From Thamnocephalis sphaerospora (Eukaryota > Zoopagomycota > Zoopagomycetes > Zoopagales > Sigmoideomycetaceae), in contig KZ992491.1 in NCBI GenBank assembly GCA_003614735.1, forward strand, positions 1 to 41,885: a DNA stretch of 41,885 bases, in the 5' to 3' direction. Positions 11,453-21,458 of the stretch are shown piece by piece. Positions within the stretch are counted from its first letter, which is position 1; every line of letters starts with the position of its first letter. The notes under the pieces are model-generated. The model saw only the letters and a list, made by a program, of their open reading frames with translations, made no database searches and was not told the origin of the DNA. A program made the translations under genes and the position numbers.

Positions 11453-11689
11453 ACGCGTGCCGTTTTATCCACGTAAGCTGCGCGAGCGCAGTTTGCTCCA
11501 ACCGCTGGTTCGCAACGACTGCACTGTGCTCTTCATTTCGTCCTTTAGCCACATTAAACAATAGCGTTCTATCAAACGTTGTGTATAGTGCGCGCGTGCT
11601 TTGGAATAATACAGTCTGATCGGCGGCGTCGACGCGACAGCACTGCGGTGGCGGGTGATGGCAGTGGCGATGCTGTTGCGTCGCATGAA

Positions 11690-14600
11690 TTACCCCTTGG
11701 TGAATGCTCGCGTGGCATTGGCCACGGTCTTGGCGCCCAAGCGCAGCTTGTCAGCCGCCGTTACTTTCTTGTCATCGGTGGCGGCAAGTTCCGCATCGGT
11801 CGCGTAGCCGCGAAGCAGTTGATCGATGCGCGCGCTGCTCCAGTCTTCGCGCATCTTGAGGAAGGGCACCAGGCTACGACGCTCAATCTTGGCCAGATAG
11901 CCTTCCGAGAGAAGTGAGCGCAGAATCTCTGGCTTCACCAGGAAAACGTTGCCCAGTTCGCGCAGCATTTCAAAGCGCTCCGACAGCGAAGGTATCTTGC
12001 ACCGATCGACCACTTCCTGGTACTTTGCAATATCCCTGCACAGTTGCGCGTCCGCAGCTATCAGCATTTCCACGGGTTATCTCACCGATGTTGCGCCAGG
12101 TTGCTTACTTTGAAAGAACCAGCGCACCGGTGGCGCTGATGGTGAACTTTTTAAAGTGATCGAGTAGTAGACTGTGCAAACAAGCATCAGTAGAGCATCA
12201 TGGATGACCTGATGGCACTGCGTTGCGCCTACCTGTGAAAAGTTACACCGACCTCGGTGAAGAACGCTTCACCATTTTGCGGATCAAGAAAGTCGCTGGC
12301 CGAGTCTTGCACTTTTCTCAAGTACTCGATGCACTGGTTGCAGGCCTAGGGCACAAGATAGTATGCTATACCGTCAGAAAAACGCCCAGTGCGCACTGCG
12401 ACAGGCTACTCACCGGCGTGGCAAGGCTCATCAAATCCAAATCCTGGTCGCGCGGCTGAAAGTCTTTCTTTTTTTGCTTGGCCAGCGATAGAAGCAGCCA
12501 TGCGACAATAGCTACGTAGTCATGTAGTCACCATCGGTAAGACATGAGATTACGCAGCTCAAGCGCCTGGTGATGCTTACCATCAATCGCCTTGTTCATC
12601 ACCTTGTTTGCCTTTTCCTCCAGCTCGCTCAGCGTGGCACGCTGTGCCATGATGATTTCGCGTGTCCCCACACTCATGCGAGACAGAATGGGCATCTACA
12701 GTTGTGGTGCAATGAATTAGCCATATCATACACGTGCAAGCCGTCCGCGTCAGCTCTACGCACGATGGCCTGTTTAAAATGCTTCTGTTCCAGCAGTGCT
12801 GCGCGGTTGGCCGAGCGCACGACTGATAGCTCTTTCAGATTAGGTTCTATCTTGCTGTCGGCCATCTCCAGGTCCTCGAGTGCCCTGTGCAGCGGTGATG
12901 GCGCGATGAGCACAGTCGGCCGACATGCATGGCTATCTGTTGCGCTGTCGACTTACGCATCTAGACCGGCGTCGATGTAGTTGACGTTGACCTGCTCGAT
13001 CAGCAGCTTATAGATTGCCTCGACGTATTTAGGTCTGTGTACGGATGGTGTTAGACGAACGAATATGCATCACAAAATGCAGTCGACTGTTGCTAGTCTG
13101 CACGCACAGTTCCTGCGAGGTGGCCATTTCCGCGCAGCGACCCATTGCTTCGGCATGAACCAGCAGCATGCGTACAACGGTGCTCTTGCGCACCCAGCCA
13201 TTTTCTTCCGGCAATGTAATGTGCGGATCCTCCACTGTGGCGCCAGCTGCATCCTTGAGCTTGCGCATTAGCGCGTTTCGGCTCTTGATCACCTGGCGAC
13301 GTTCTGCTTGATATTCCACAAACGGTTTAAGAATGCGTGCAAACACGTCCGACAGTGCCTGGCGTTCGCGGTTCAAATAGCGGCCGTTCTCTATATACGG
13401 CGCAAACAGATCCTCCATGCAGCGATCCACGCATGCAGACAGTGTGGCTGAGGCGGTGTCTTTAGCAGCCGCCGGCTTGAGCCCGCCATTCAGCGAAGCG
13501 CCTTCGCCATCTTGCTCCGCAGAGCCTTTGATGGAGGGCCGCACGACCCGGTCGTCAAAACGCCGAATGGCTTTGACGGAGGCTACTGCACGCGCATGGC
13601 TGGATGCAAGAAAGCGCAGAAACGCCAGACCCGACACCGCCTCTGCGCGATTTAGCAGCTTGACCATATAGTTTTGAATCTTAGCATGCACACGTTAATA
13701 TGGCGGCAGCGATCGCGACATACGCCCATGTTGATTATTCCGCTTACCGAAAAGGTAAAGGCGCGCTGCACGAAAATTTGCATCACCTCGCCAGCGTTGG
13801 GGAATATAGCGGCAATGTTACGCCACTCTGGCTCCAACTGGTGCTCCAGCCGCTGGAACAAGTCATCTAAAATTGGATCGCACGGTGGCGGCGGCGAAGG
13901 CCATTCTCCAGCCTCACTGATTTCATCCCAGCGTGTGTTACTCGTAATTAGCAAAGGCGCCGACTTTGAGATGCCCGATGGCTCACTTACGGTGTAATGG
14001 CGTCTTCGGGAGGGCTTAGATCGACAGAATCAAGAAAAAACTCGCGCTGGTTCAGGTAGCGCTGTACACACGATTGGCCACCGTTGAACTCGTGCAGAAT
14101 TCGCGCAGAAGCCTGCAGTTGTCCGCATTAGCGCGTGCACACCGAATGTACTGGCTGTCGTACGCACCTCCATGCCACGAAGATCGCCGTGGTGCATCGC
14201 CTCCTCAAAGTTTTCCAGAAAGCCGTTTTCGAGCACTTCGCAGTAGCGTTCGATGGCTCGTTTCGTCTGATGCCGACTTTTAGCAGCTGTGTTTGCTGTG
14301 CCAAGAACGCATCATGCCTACCTTTTCCGATCCTTCTGCGCTTACGTCCTTGGCGATGGCGTTGATACGGCGCGCAATGATTGCCGCCTGTAAACGCAGC
14401 ATCGTTGTACGTTACCGGCTGACCACTATGGCTGCACCATTATCGCACAGCTGACGCCTACCTTGAGCTGGTCGTCCGGGCCAGCCATGCGAAGGTCCTC
14501 CAGGCGATCGACGCGCTGGCTCGCAAACTCCAGATAATACTCGATAAGCTCGCGCGCTTCAATGGCTCGAATGCGCTGCTTGTCCACGGTTTCTAGCTGC

Positions 14601-15156
14601 TCGCCAATTTGAATGGCAGTGTTGCCGACTTCGGAAATGCGCGCCTCCAGGTGCTCAAACATGCCGTGCACGTCCTGGTCAGGTTGACAGACCGCGTGAG
14701 TTCACCGCACAGCTACCACGCGCGCGCCTGCGCTTGCTACCCACATTGAATACGGCGCTCAGGTCATTCATTCGGTCGCTGTGCTGTATGCTCGAGCGCC
14801 GTTCATCGTCTTCCAGCCGGACAATGTGCTCCTCTACGCCATCGCGCAGTCCGACCAATTGATCGATGGTAGCCTCGAACGACTGTATAAACGGCTTTGG
14901 GTCGAACTCTACACCGTGCCAGATGTCAGAGACAGGGTGGCTTGCCGCTGTGTTTGTCTACAATGCAGGCCTACCATGGGGTTGCTCTCGCGCTGTTGCT
15001 AGCAGCGGAGCCGACACAGACTCGATAAAGTCATCCACGGCAAATTGTCCCTACACGGCGCACGGACATTAACCTTGCCTGATACCAACTGTGCCGCCTG
15101 CCGTTGCCTACCTCAAAGTTTTCGATGCGCGTCAGCTGACGTAAATGGTCATCCAT
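11690..15156 (-). CDS. SEC10: exocyst complex component Sec10
   Basis: Sixteen exons give 827 residues: 15112-15156, 14975-15050, 14745-14908, 14462-14674, 14322-14387, 14168-14266, 13991-14112, 13748-13940, 13108-13679, 12957-13034, 12764-12884, 12581-12695, 12414-12511, 12233-12345, 12109-12171, 11690-12035. Sec10 is known as a subunit of the octameric exocyst, which tethers secretory vesicles to the plasma membrane. Family marks, in order: FDPKPFIQSFEATIDQL; ISEVGNTAIQIGEQLETVDK with ELIEYYLEF; EFNGGQSCVQRYLNQREFF; KQKKKDFQPRDQDLDL; FFTEVGVTFHSLLLDHFKKF; and the C-terminal SERFEMLRELGNVFLVKPE. Length and order match fungal Sec10. All introns are 50-74 nt and GT-AG. The exon 3 donor is the weak GTGGGT, chosen because it keeps frame. 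It shares a ~470-bp divergent promoter region with the V-ATPase gene. Confidence 0.96.
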
Positions 15157-15629
15157 GGTGGGCAGATGGGACGTGTAAGATGGCAGATGAGCAGTCGCCC
15201 AGGTATTAGCCCGCTAGCCAGGGGCTAAGACGTAGGTGTGCTTGTTCACGCTGCGGCTATCGCTGGCCAGTGCTGTCTGGGGTGCTGAGCCAGCGTTGCA
15301 CTGGAATGGGTCCTGGTAGTGGCGGCACTGCTTCGCGACGTCGTGGCCAAAACGGCAGCGGTGGAGGAGGTGGTGGTGTTGGTTGTGGCGGCTAAAGTGG
15401 AGCAGAGGCGTCATGTGCCTCAACTGCGTCATCGACGCTTCTCTTCCTCTTTTCTCATCTCTCTCGCACCCTTCATACGCCGTAGGCTTTCCCGCCATTT
15501 GGTCTGCCGGCCCGCTACGCAAGCGCCTGATAGTCCGGCGTCTGACCTGTTGCTAGTGTAGTTTCCGGCTCTAGCGTTCCTGTTTCCGCTGGTTTCGTTG
15601 TGGTTGCGGCCCGCACACGTCTATCCACC
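15157..15629. promoter_or_regulatory. divergent intergenic region between SEC10 and the V-ATPase a-subunit gene
   Basis: 473 bases between two outward-facing start codons, so it must hold both promoters. No clear TATA box is seen. The pyrimidine-rich tract CTTCTCTTCCTCTTTTCTC lies about 180 bases before the V-ATPase ATG. The frame at 15319-15561 shows no coding signal I trust. Confidence 0.5.
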
Positions 15630-18362
15630 ATGCCGCACTCGTCGCTCTTCCGCTCGGAGGAGATGTCGCTGGTGCAGCTCTTCATTCCGTTGGAGGGTGC
15701 GCCAGCGGCTGTGTCCGAGCTGGGCGAGCTTGGGTTGCTTGAGTTTCGTGACCTGAATCCGGACGTGAACGCCTTTCAGCGCTCGTTTGTCTCGGAAATT
15801 CGCCGTCTCGACGAGATGGAGCGCAAGCTGCGCTTTCTCTCAGCCCAAATCGAAAAGGCCGATATCTCCGTGCGTCCGCTGCCGCAGACAGCCTACCTGG
15901 CGCGCTCGCGCTCGGCACAAGAGGTCCACGAGCTGGAAATGGCGCTGAACATGCACGAGTCGCGCGTGCTGGAGATGAACTCCTCTTACGAGTCGCTCTT
16001 GCGCCGTTCCCTGGAGCTGACCGAGCAGCGTCACGTACTGGAGCGTACGGCAGCCTTTTTCGAGCAGGCCGAGACGCGGCAGGCCGATATTCGCCGCTCG
16101 TTCGAGGAGTCGGATACGCCGCTGCTGCAGGCGCAGCTGAACCTTGAGGCCGGTGGCGATGTGCACCGAGTACACCTGGGCTTCGTGACCGGTGTCATTG
16201 CCCGGTCGCGTCTGCCCACCTTTGAGCGGGTGATGTGGCGTGCTCTGCGCGGCAATCTCTACATGAACCATGTGGAGATTGAAGAGCCGATTGTCGACCC
16301 GGCTACCGAGGAGCAGGTGCCCAAAAGCGTATTCATCATATTTGCACATGGCCGCGAGATCCTAGCCATGATCCGCAAAATCTCCGAGGCGCTTGGCGGC
16401 ACGCTCTATCCGGTTGACTCCAATCCGGAAATGCGCCGCGACAGTCTAATGAACGTCGCGGGCCGCCTGAGCGACGTCAACAGCGTGCTTCAAAACACCT
16501 CGCATACACGGCGTGCCGAGCTGTTGCAGGTGGCAGAGCAGCTGACGACGTGGCTGACTGTAGTGAAGAAGGAAAAGGCCGTGTACCACACCATGAACAT
16601 GTTCAACTATGACGGCAACCAAAAATGCTTGATTGCCGAAGGCTGGTGTCCTACCAATGCCATTGGCGCGATTCATGGCGCCTTGCGTGCGGCTACCGAG
16701 AACATCAACTCGATGACGCCAACGGTGCTGAGCAAGCTAACCACGTCCAAAACGCCGCCCACCTATCATCGCACCAACAAGTTTACGGCAGCATTCCAGG
16801 ATATTGTCGACGCATACGGCATGGCGCGCTACGGAGAAGTGAACCCCGGCCTGTTCACCATCATCTCGTTCCCGTTCCTGTTTGCCCTTATGTTTGGCGA
16901 TCTGGGCCACGGCGCTATCATGACGGCATTTGCCGTGTGGATGTGTGTTCGCGAGCGCAGTCTGGCCAAGTATGCCAACGACGAGGTAAGTGCCGGGTGC
17001 AGTCGGGCTGACATGCGTGCGAGGCCATTGCTTACCCGGCAGCATTGCTGTGCAGATGTTTGGCATGATCTACAGCGGACGCTACATTATCCTGCTGATG
17101 GGATTCTTCTCCATGTACGCTGGTATGCTCTACAATGATATCTTTTCGCGGTCGATGCACTTTTGGCACTCTGGCTGGGACTGGGGCGAGATCAAGGAAG
17201 GCGAGGAGGCGCAGGCCACTCAAGTGGGCGTGTATCCATTTGGCATTGATCCGGTGAGTGCCCCATGTCTAGTGCATGCAGAACGTACTGGTCATTGGCG
17301 ACTGATACCGAGTCGCGTCTCTTCTGGTTAGGCGTGGCACGGTGCCGACAACGCACTGCTCTTCTCCAACAGCTACAAGATGAAGATGTCCATTCTTATC
17401 GGCGTGGTGCAGATGTCGTTTGGTATCATGCTCACTATCTTCAACCACGTCCACTTCAAGCGCCGCGCCAACATCTGGGCCGAATTCGTGCCGCAAATGC
17501 TGTTTATGCAGTGCATCTTTGGCTACCTGTCGGTGTGCATCGTCTACAAGTGGTCTGTGGACTGGTATGCCGTCGATGAAAACGGCAACAATTTGTACTC
17601 CTCGCCGCCGAGTCTGCTGAACACGCTCATCTTTATGTTCCTGCAGCCGGGTCAGGTAAAGCCCGAGGATCAGCTGTTTGCCGGACAAGCAGTCATTCAG
17701 GTGACGCTGCTGCTGATTGCGCTGGTGTGCGTGCCGTGGATGCTGCTGGCCAAGCCGCTACTTCTCAAGGCTGAGCACGAACGAAAGCTCAACAACGGCT
17801 ACGACACTGTGGCCACCAGCGCGCCGCGCGCCTCCGAGGACACTGGTAATGGCGACTCGAGCGAGGTGCCCGTGGCTACAGATGACCACGAGCATGATGA
17901 AGAGCACCACGAGTTCAACTTTGCCGACATTATGGTGGACCAGGTCATTCACACCATCGAGTTTTGCCTCAACTGTATCTCCAATACGGCGTCGTATCTC
18001 CGTCTTTGGGCACTCAGTCTGGCCCATGCACGTACGTAATGCATGGCTGGCGAGAGAGCGTGAGCATTTGCTGACGCCTTTGCGCTTTTCTCACAGAGCT
18101 ATCCACGGTGCTCTGGGACATGACGCTCGAGCCTTGCTTCCACATGACAGGTGCTATGCGCACTTTTGCCATTTTCGCAGGATTTGCCTTTTGGCTGTGC
18201 GCCAGCGTCGCCATTCTTATTGCAATGGAGGGCATGTCGGCGTTCCTGCACACACTGCGTCTGCACTGGGTCGAGTTCAACAGCAAGTTCTACATTGGCG
18301 GCGGACGCAAGTTTATGCCGTTCACCTTTGCCGAAGTGCTCGAAGGCTCCGAGGCGGAATAG
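15630..18362 (+). CDS. VPH1: V-type proton ATPase subunit a (Vph1/Stv1 family)
   Basis: Four exons (15630-16985, 17056-17253, 17332-18031, 18097-18362) give 839 residues, the normal size of this subunit. The start ATG 15630, in context CCACCATGC, opens MPHSSLFRSEEMSLVQLFIP, which aligns with the yeast Vph1 N-terminus. An in-frame GTG upstream is not used. The N-terminal half has the cytosolic coiled-coil region (EIRRLDEMERKLRFL). The C-terminal half is the membrane domain, with FGDLGHGAIMTAFAVWM, YSGRYIILLMGFFSMYAG and SNTASYLRLWALSLAHAQL. Arg742 in the last motif matches the essential proton-path Arg735 of yeast Vph1. The subunit forms the proton half-channels of the V-ATPase on vacuole, endosome and Golgi membranes. 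One a gene is seen here; whether a second (Stv1-like) exists elsewhere cannot be judged. Introns are 65-78 nt, GT-AG. Confidence 0.98.
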
Positions 18363-18666
18363 CGGAGCACGCTCGCCCGCTTACTTTAATGGATGTGTGC
18401 CTGTGCGCAGCGGTGGTCTGATCCGATTATGGCGTCATGCTGCCATGCTGCAATACACGCCATGTTCACAACGGTCGCGTTTGTTGCACGAAGCCAGGGA
18501 TGTGCCTGGCCAATCAGATGCTTCCACGGCTGAATGTACTGCACATGCCAGCCAACTGCCACGTTGATGTCTCCAATCAAGGCATCTCTTCCTTTTCCTC
18601 GTCTCGTTCACCGTACACCAGCTACTACCCACCTGCGCGCGTCGTTTCTCTTAGTTAGTATACGCT
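18363..18666. other. short intergenic spacer
   Basis: 304 bases between the V-ATPase stop and the next start. A pyrimidine-rich tract (CATCTCTTCCTTTTCCTCG near 18580) precedes the downstream gene, consistent with a fungal promoter. Nothing else is seen. Confidence 0.5.
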
Positions 18667-20085
18667 ATGACGGAACTCACCAACTACGCTCTTCTTGTGA
18701 TCATTGCGGCCGGCAGCGCAGGCCTTGCGTTGTGGCTGAGCCAGAGCCGTAATGTGAAGGCTTCCGTATCAAAGACGGCCAGTGCCTCCGTGCGTCTGGC
18801 AAGTGCCAGTGATTTCCACAAGGCCGACGCTGCTGCGCAGAGTCTGCTGGAAGAGGAGGAGCGCAGCGCGGGTCGGAAACAGCAGCGGAAGAAGCCAAAG
18901 AAGCCATCGCCTGCGGCGGCTTCCGTACGCGCAAAGTCGCCCAAGAAGCCGGCAGAGGCATCCTCGATTGACACTGGCGATGAGGCTGATGCATCTGCAA
19001 CCGAGTCTGCGGCTGTGGCGGCGGCCAATCCGTTTGCTCTTCTAGAGCAAGGCGCGGCGGCCAAGGAGGCGACAAGCAAGAAAAACAAGAAGAAGAATAA
19101 GAAGAAGGGAAAGGAGCACAAGGACGATGAAAAGGACGAGAAGAAGGATGCAGCACCCGAGGACGAGGAAAAGAAGGAAAAGAAGGACAAGAAGGAGAAG
19201 AAGGAGAAGAAGAAGGATGCTAAGAGCGATGACGATGAAAAGAAGGATAAGAAGAAGGATAAGAAGGAGAAGGATGTCGAGAGCGACGATGAAGAAAAGG
19301 ACAAGAAGGACAAGAAGAAGGACAAGAAGGACAAGAAGAAGGATAAGAAGGACAAGAAGGACAAGAAGGACAAGAAGGACAAGAAGGACAAGAAAGACAA
19401 GAAGGACAAGAAGGATAAGAAAAAGGACAAGAAAAAGGACAAGAAAAAGGACAAGAGCTCGGGCTCTGATAGCGACTCGAGCTCGTCGTCTTCATCGTCT
19501 TCGTCATCCTCGTCTTCGTCGTCTTCATCCTCGTCTTCATCGTCTGGCTCGGACTCCTCCGTCAAGAGCCTCCTGCGCAATCGCGTCAAGCATCTGGAGA
19601 AGGAACTTGCGCGTGAGCATGCTTCCACGGAAAAGCTGGCGGCACTGGTGGCGGCTAATGAGAAGCTGATGGTCGAAATGGAGGAGCTACGCAGCGTGGC
19701 TGCCGCACATGCCGATGGTGATGGCAAGGCCGACGCAGAGCTGCGCAACAAGCTTGCGGCGGCTGAGCAGAAGGCAGAGACGCTTGCCTACACCAACCGG
19801 GTACTGTTCACGCAGCTCAGCCAGGCCCAGGAGGCGGCGCGTGTAGCCAAGGAGGAACACGAAGAGCTGAAGCAGGCGCGGCGCGAGCTGGCCGCAGCGC
19901 GCGGCGAGTCGTCTCCGGAGGAAAACGACTTTGATGAGGACTTTGTGGTGACCCCCATCATCAAGCCTCAGGCCGAAGCACCGGCTGTGGCGGAGACGCC
20001 GGAGACGGCGCCGGCGGCGGATGCTCAACAGCAGAACGGTGGCGGTAGCAAGAGGAAGAAGAACCGCAAGAACAAGAAGGTGTAG
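18667..20085 (+). CDS. lysine-rich, membrane-anchored coiled-coil protein (p180/kinectin-like layout)
   Basis: Single exon, 472 residues. Residues ~5-25 (YALLVIIAAGSAGLALWL) form one membrane anchor at the extreme N-terminus. Residues ~75-110 are basic and SPKK-like. Residues ~135-265 are almost entirely Lys, Asp and Glu, with many KDKK units. A run of about 24 Ser lies near residues 270-293. Residues ~300-420 form a heptad-rich coiled coil (LEKELAREHASTEKLAALVA). The C-terminus is KKNRKNKKV. The order (N-terminal anchor, lysine-rich repeat, coiled coil) resembles animal ribosome receptor p180 and kinectin, which sit in the ER. This is a resemblance of layout only; low-complexity sequence cannot prove homology. 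Codon use is strongly AAG-biased. The large frame on the opposite strand is a shadow. Confidence 0.75.
   Translation: MTELTNYALLVIIAAGSAGLALWLSQSRNVKASVSKTASASVRLASASDFHKADAAAQSLLEEEERSAGRKQQRKKPKKPSPAAASVRAKSPKKPAEASSIDTGDEADASATESAAVAAANPFALLEQGAAAKEATSKKNKKKNKKKGKEHKDDEKDEKKDAAPEDEEKKEKKDKKEKKEKKKDAKSDDDEKKDKKKDKKEKDVESDDEEKDKKDKKKDKKDKKKDKKDKKDKKDKKDKKDKKDKKDKKDKKKDKKKDKKKDKSSGSDSDSSSSSSSSSSSSSSSSSSSSSSSGSDSSVKSLLRNRVKHLEKELAREHASTEKLAALVAANEKLMVEMEELRSVAAAHADGDGKADAELRNKLAAAEQKAETLAYTNRVLFTQLSQAQEAARVAKEEHEELKQARRELAAARGESSPEENDFDEDFVVTPIIKPQAEAPAVAETPETAPAADAQQQNGGGSKRKKNRKNKKV
19075..19458 (+). repeat. GACAAGAAG minisatellite encoding KDKK repeats
   Basis: AAG, GAC and GAG codons dominate, with near-exact GACAAGAAG units packed from about 19300 to 19456. 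Variation is mostly AAG/AAA and GAC/GAT at third positions, which suggests older divergence rather than a freshly expanded array. The reading frame is kept throughout. Confidence 0.85.
19476..19545 (+). repeat. serine-codon repeat (TCG/TCT/TCA/TCC)
   Basis: About 23 consecutive Ser codons with mixed third bases, inside the lysine-rich gene. Mixed codons argue for selection on the serine run rather than simple slippage. Confidence 0.85.
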
Positions 20086-20394
20086 GATGCTGCGCTTCAT
20101 CCTCTACACCCCACTCTATTACGCCGACGAGCTCCTGTTTGCTCACCTCAAGCCGGCAGCAATGCTTTTCTGCACGCTGGCTATTCTCTGCAGCTCGGTA
20201 CTCTTTCTTTTATTATTACTCCTAGCGCATGCGCACGCCATCCTGAATGCCTCTTCCCACATAAATGCTGGCGTCCAATGTTATGACAGCGTTCTGTTCG
20301 TGTGATTGCCGTTGTGCAACAACACCGCCGTTTGTATCTCTTTCTGCTATTGACGCACCGATCGCGCAGCAAACGCCCGTTTGTACCTACCGCC
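20086..20394. other. short intergenic spacer upstream of CHMP1
   Basis: 309 bases. It contains a T-rich stretch (CTTTCTTTTATTATTACTCC near 20203) but no recognisable RNA gene. It must include the terminator of the lysine-rich gene and the CHMP1 promoter. Confidence 0.45.
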
Positions 20395-21327
20395 ATGGAG
20401 AGTATCCTTTTGCGTGGTGCTTGCGCGGGAAAGCTGCTGCGGTGACTGCGGTAGAACAGACGAGATGCACCTTGACTCTGTCGGCCCTGTGCCTCATTGC
20501 ATGTCTTCATCGCAGAAAGTCTCTTTCAGCTCAAGGTAAATACCCGACAAAGAGCGGCTAGCCGTTTGGTGCGCAGAAATGCTGTACTGTTGGGTGCTAA
20601 TGCTGGCCACACTGGCCACCGGGTAGTTTACAGTAAAGACGCTGCAGCGTCAGGCAAAACGATGCAACAAGGACGAGGAAACTGAGAAGCGCAAGGTGAA
20701 GAAGGTAGGTATACTGGTCACCGGCGTGCGTGCGTGCGTGCATGTGTGTGCTGTGCTCATCAAAGGCTGGTATCTAGGCCATTCAACAAGGCAACATGGA
20801 TGGCGCGCGCATTTACGCAGCCAATGCTATCCGTAAGAAAAACGAAGCGCTTAACCTTCTGCGCCTGGGGTCACGCGTGGATGCTGTAGCCAGCCGCGTG
20901 CAGACGGCCGTGACGATGCGCCAGGTGACAAACTCCATGGCCAGCGTCGTGAGCGGCATGGACCGAGCGCTTGACACGATGAACTTGGAGAAGGTGCGCA
21001 TGCTGGCATTTTCGTTTGCCGTTCGTATCACTGACATTCTGTGCCGTCTGCGGCCAGATATCTATGATTATGGACAAGTTTGAAAGCCAGTTTGAGGATA
21101 TCGACGTGCAGACACAGTGCATGGAGGGTGCAATGGTCGGCGTCACGGCGCAAAGCACACCGCAAGTGGAGGTGGATGCGTTGATGCAGCAGGTGGCTGA
21201 TGAGGCTGGCCTGGAGCTGAAGCACGAGCTCGGCGAGGCGGCTGTTCCTGTCGGTCGCCTGGGAGAGGAGGAAAAGGAACGGACGGACGAGCTCACCGAG
21301 CGGCTAGCGAAGCTGCGCAATGCCTAG
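20395..21327 (+). CDS. DID2: ESCRT-III-associated protein CHMP1/Did2
   Basis: Five exons (20395-20401, 20516-20535, 20627-20704, 20778-20993, 21058-21327) give 196 residues, like CHMP1A. Family marks: MEKSLFQLKFTVKTLQRQAK at the start, RIYAANAIRKKNEALNLL, SRVDAVASRVQTAVTMRQV (nearly identical to Did2), MIMDKFESQFEDIDVQ, and a C-terminal MIM1 motif DELTERLAKLRN that binds MIT domains such as that of Vps4. Known role: recruits Vps4 and helps disassemble ESCRT-III at endosomes. The first coding exon is only ATGGAGA, followed by an intron with U12-type signals. Exon 2 is 20 nt. The first two exons are therefore easy to miss, but they are supported by the conserved MEKSLFQLKFT reading. Confidence 0.94.
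20402..20515 (+). other. U12-type (minor spliceosome) GT-AG intron in CHMP1
   Basis: The donor reads GTATCCTTTT, a perfect match to the U12 5' splice-site consensus RTATCCTTT. CCTTGAC at 20470-20476 matches the U12 branch consensus TCCTTRAC. The acceptor TCATCGCAG ends at 20515, about 39 nt past the branch motif, which is longer than the usual 10-20. No AG lies between the two. Confidence 0.75.
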
Positions 21328-21458
21328 ATGTGGTGGGGCGTATTAGTAAAGTGCACGGCAACAGTCGCTCACGCGGACGTTTAAACACATGATGCCGGAA
21401 TGGCTTCCTACATGGTCACAACTATTATTATTACTATTGGATCGCACTAGTATGCCAA

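Noticed and set aside
11690-15156. Assignment as a COG/Golgi tethering subunit
   Set aside because: Motifs such as NGGQSCVQRYLNQREFF and SERFEMLRELGNVFLVKPE are specific to exocyst Sec10.
15319-15561. Plus-strand frame in the SEC10/V-ATPase promoter region
   Set aside because: It sits between two divergent starts, has no recognisable domain and overlaps an open frame on the other strand.
18684-19751. Long minus-strand open frame (355 codons, Ser/Phe/Leu-rich)
   Set aside because: It is the antisense shadow of the AAG/GAC-rich repeat, which reads as CTT/GTC and so lacks stops. It has no domain and lies opposite a better frame.
20705-20777. GCGTGCGTGCGTGCGTGC tandem as a regulatory repeat
   Set aside because: A simple 4-base repeat inside CHMP1 intron 3; no sign of function beyond slippage.
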